Shown: positions 5,263-5,463 of the stretch, piece by piece
Numbering within the stretch: the first letter of the stretch is position 1
How the letters are laid out: each line of letters begins with the position of its first letter
From: Hyphomicrobiaceae bacterium
GTDB taxonomy: Bacteria > Pseudomonadota > Alphaproteobacteria > Rhizobiales > HXMU1428-3
Direction of reading: 5' to 3'
Assembly (NCBI GenBank): GCA_028285025.1
Contig: JANQQH010000333.1
Location: 1-5,463, forward strand
Length of the DNA stretch: 5,463 nucleotides
Program-made: the position numbers and the translations under genes
Notes under the pieces: generated by a model
The model's input: the letters and a program-made list of their open reading frames with translations, nothing else
Database searches by the model: none
Told to the model about the DNA's origin: nothing

Positions 5263-5463
5263 CTATTTTGGAGGCGTGTAGCATTTATTGCCTATTCTTA
5301 CTTTGCCTTTCGGGCAAGGGGCAGGAACTTTGCGGCAATTAGGGTATTTACCCACGGTGCCTTTCGGGCAAGTTAGCTTGCGGCAATTAGGGTATTTACC
5401 CACGGTGCCTTTCGGGCAAGTTAGCTTGCGGCAGTTGGGGTATTTACCCACGGTGCCTTTCGG
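5263..5463 (-). CDS. Cys/Lys-rich tandem-repeat protein, C-terminal part, cut by window edge
   Basis: The function is unknown to me. The frame is open from the window edge to TAG at 5263-5265, giving 66 visible residues; the gene must begin outside. A GTG at 5449-5451 could be called a start, but it is the Val codon of each repeat unit, so it is not one. The visible protein repeats CPKGTVGKYPNCRKLT (16 residues), then ends with a diverged unit CPKGKVRIGNKC and the tail YTPPK. Seven Cys are visible (11, 16, 27, 32, 43, 50, 61, numbered from the edge), alternately spaced Cys-x10-Cys and Cys-x4-Cys (x6 at the last join). This regularity suggests disulphide-bonded units, and therefore export, but the N-terminus that would carry a signal peptide is missing. 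The tail is strongly basic. Similar Cys-Pro-x-Gly repeats occur, as I recall, at the C-termini of hypothetical proteins of alphaproteobacteria. A terminator with seven T's follows. Confidence 0.75.
   Translation of the reverse strand, partial: PKGTVGKYPNCRKLTCPKGTVGKYPNCRKLTCPKGTVGKYPNCRKVPAPCPKGKVRIGNKCYTPPK
5332..5463 (-). repeat. 48-bp tandem repeats inside the Cys/Lys-rich gene
   Basis: Units start at 5332, 5380 and 5428, with a period of 48 bp (16 codons). The units 5332-5379 and 5380-5427 are identical over all 48 bases. The third is cut by the window edge after 36 bases and differs from them at two (5434 and 5437), both without amino-acid change. A more diverged, partial unit lies on the 3' side of the gene (about 5266-5331). 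Identity at synonymous sites points to recent duplication. Confidence 0.92.

Noticed and set aside
5449..5451. GTG as the start codon of the Cys-rich protein
   Set aside because: The same Val codon occurs at the equivalent place in each repeat unit and the frame stays open to the window edge, so the true start is outside.
1..5463. CRISPR array, tRNA or rRNA genes
   Set aside because: The only tandem repeats are coding 48-bp units without spacers, and I see no tRNA-like or rRNA-like sequence in the gaps.

Overview
The window looks like an alphaproteobacterial chromosome. The minus-strand order ubiE–ubiB–coaBC–dut with a divergent mutM is a gene neighbourhood I associate with that class. The MutM linker and the dUTPase N-terminus also read as alphaproteobacterial. 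Base composition is moderate (about half G+C by eye), and I cannot name a genus.

Layout. Positions 1-221 (minus) hold the first 73 codons of dut, whose ATG overlaps the coaBC stop in an ATGA. coaBC (218-1441, minus) starts at TTG behind a good Shine-Dalgarno that lies in a potential hairpin. A 219-bp gap follows, holding a possible coaBC promoter and a 124-bp near-perfect palindrome (R1, 1505-1628). Next come ubiB (1661-3277, minus) and ubiE (3299-4051, minus), 21 bp apart. The 303-bp divergent region 4052-4354 holds a second 124-bp palindrome of the same family (R2, 4192-4315). mutM (4355-5203, plus) follows. A terminator hairpin at 5209-5238 has its T-tract oriented for the minus strand. 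The right edge holds the 3' end of a minus-strand gene for a Cys/Lys-rich repeat protein built from exact 48-bp tandem repeats.

The genes are mostly housekeeping. UbiE and UbiB serve ubiquinone synthesis, CoaBC makes 4'-phosphopantetheine for coenzyme A, Dut removes dUTP and makes dUMP, and MutM excises oxidised purines. Dut and MutM both protect DNA from abnormal bases, but nothing in the sequence shows co-regulation.

The most interesting content is non-coding. R1 and R2 have the same length (53-bp arms, 18-nt centre) and the same orientation, and are about 77% identical. Eight of the nine positions at which their left arms differ are matched by compensating changes in the right arms, while a small internal mismatch zone stays unpaired in both. 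They bracket ubiE–ubiB exactly. They look like members of a dispersed palindromic repeat family maintained by structure or by palindrome correction. I cannot tell from this window whether the family has been described.
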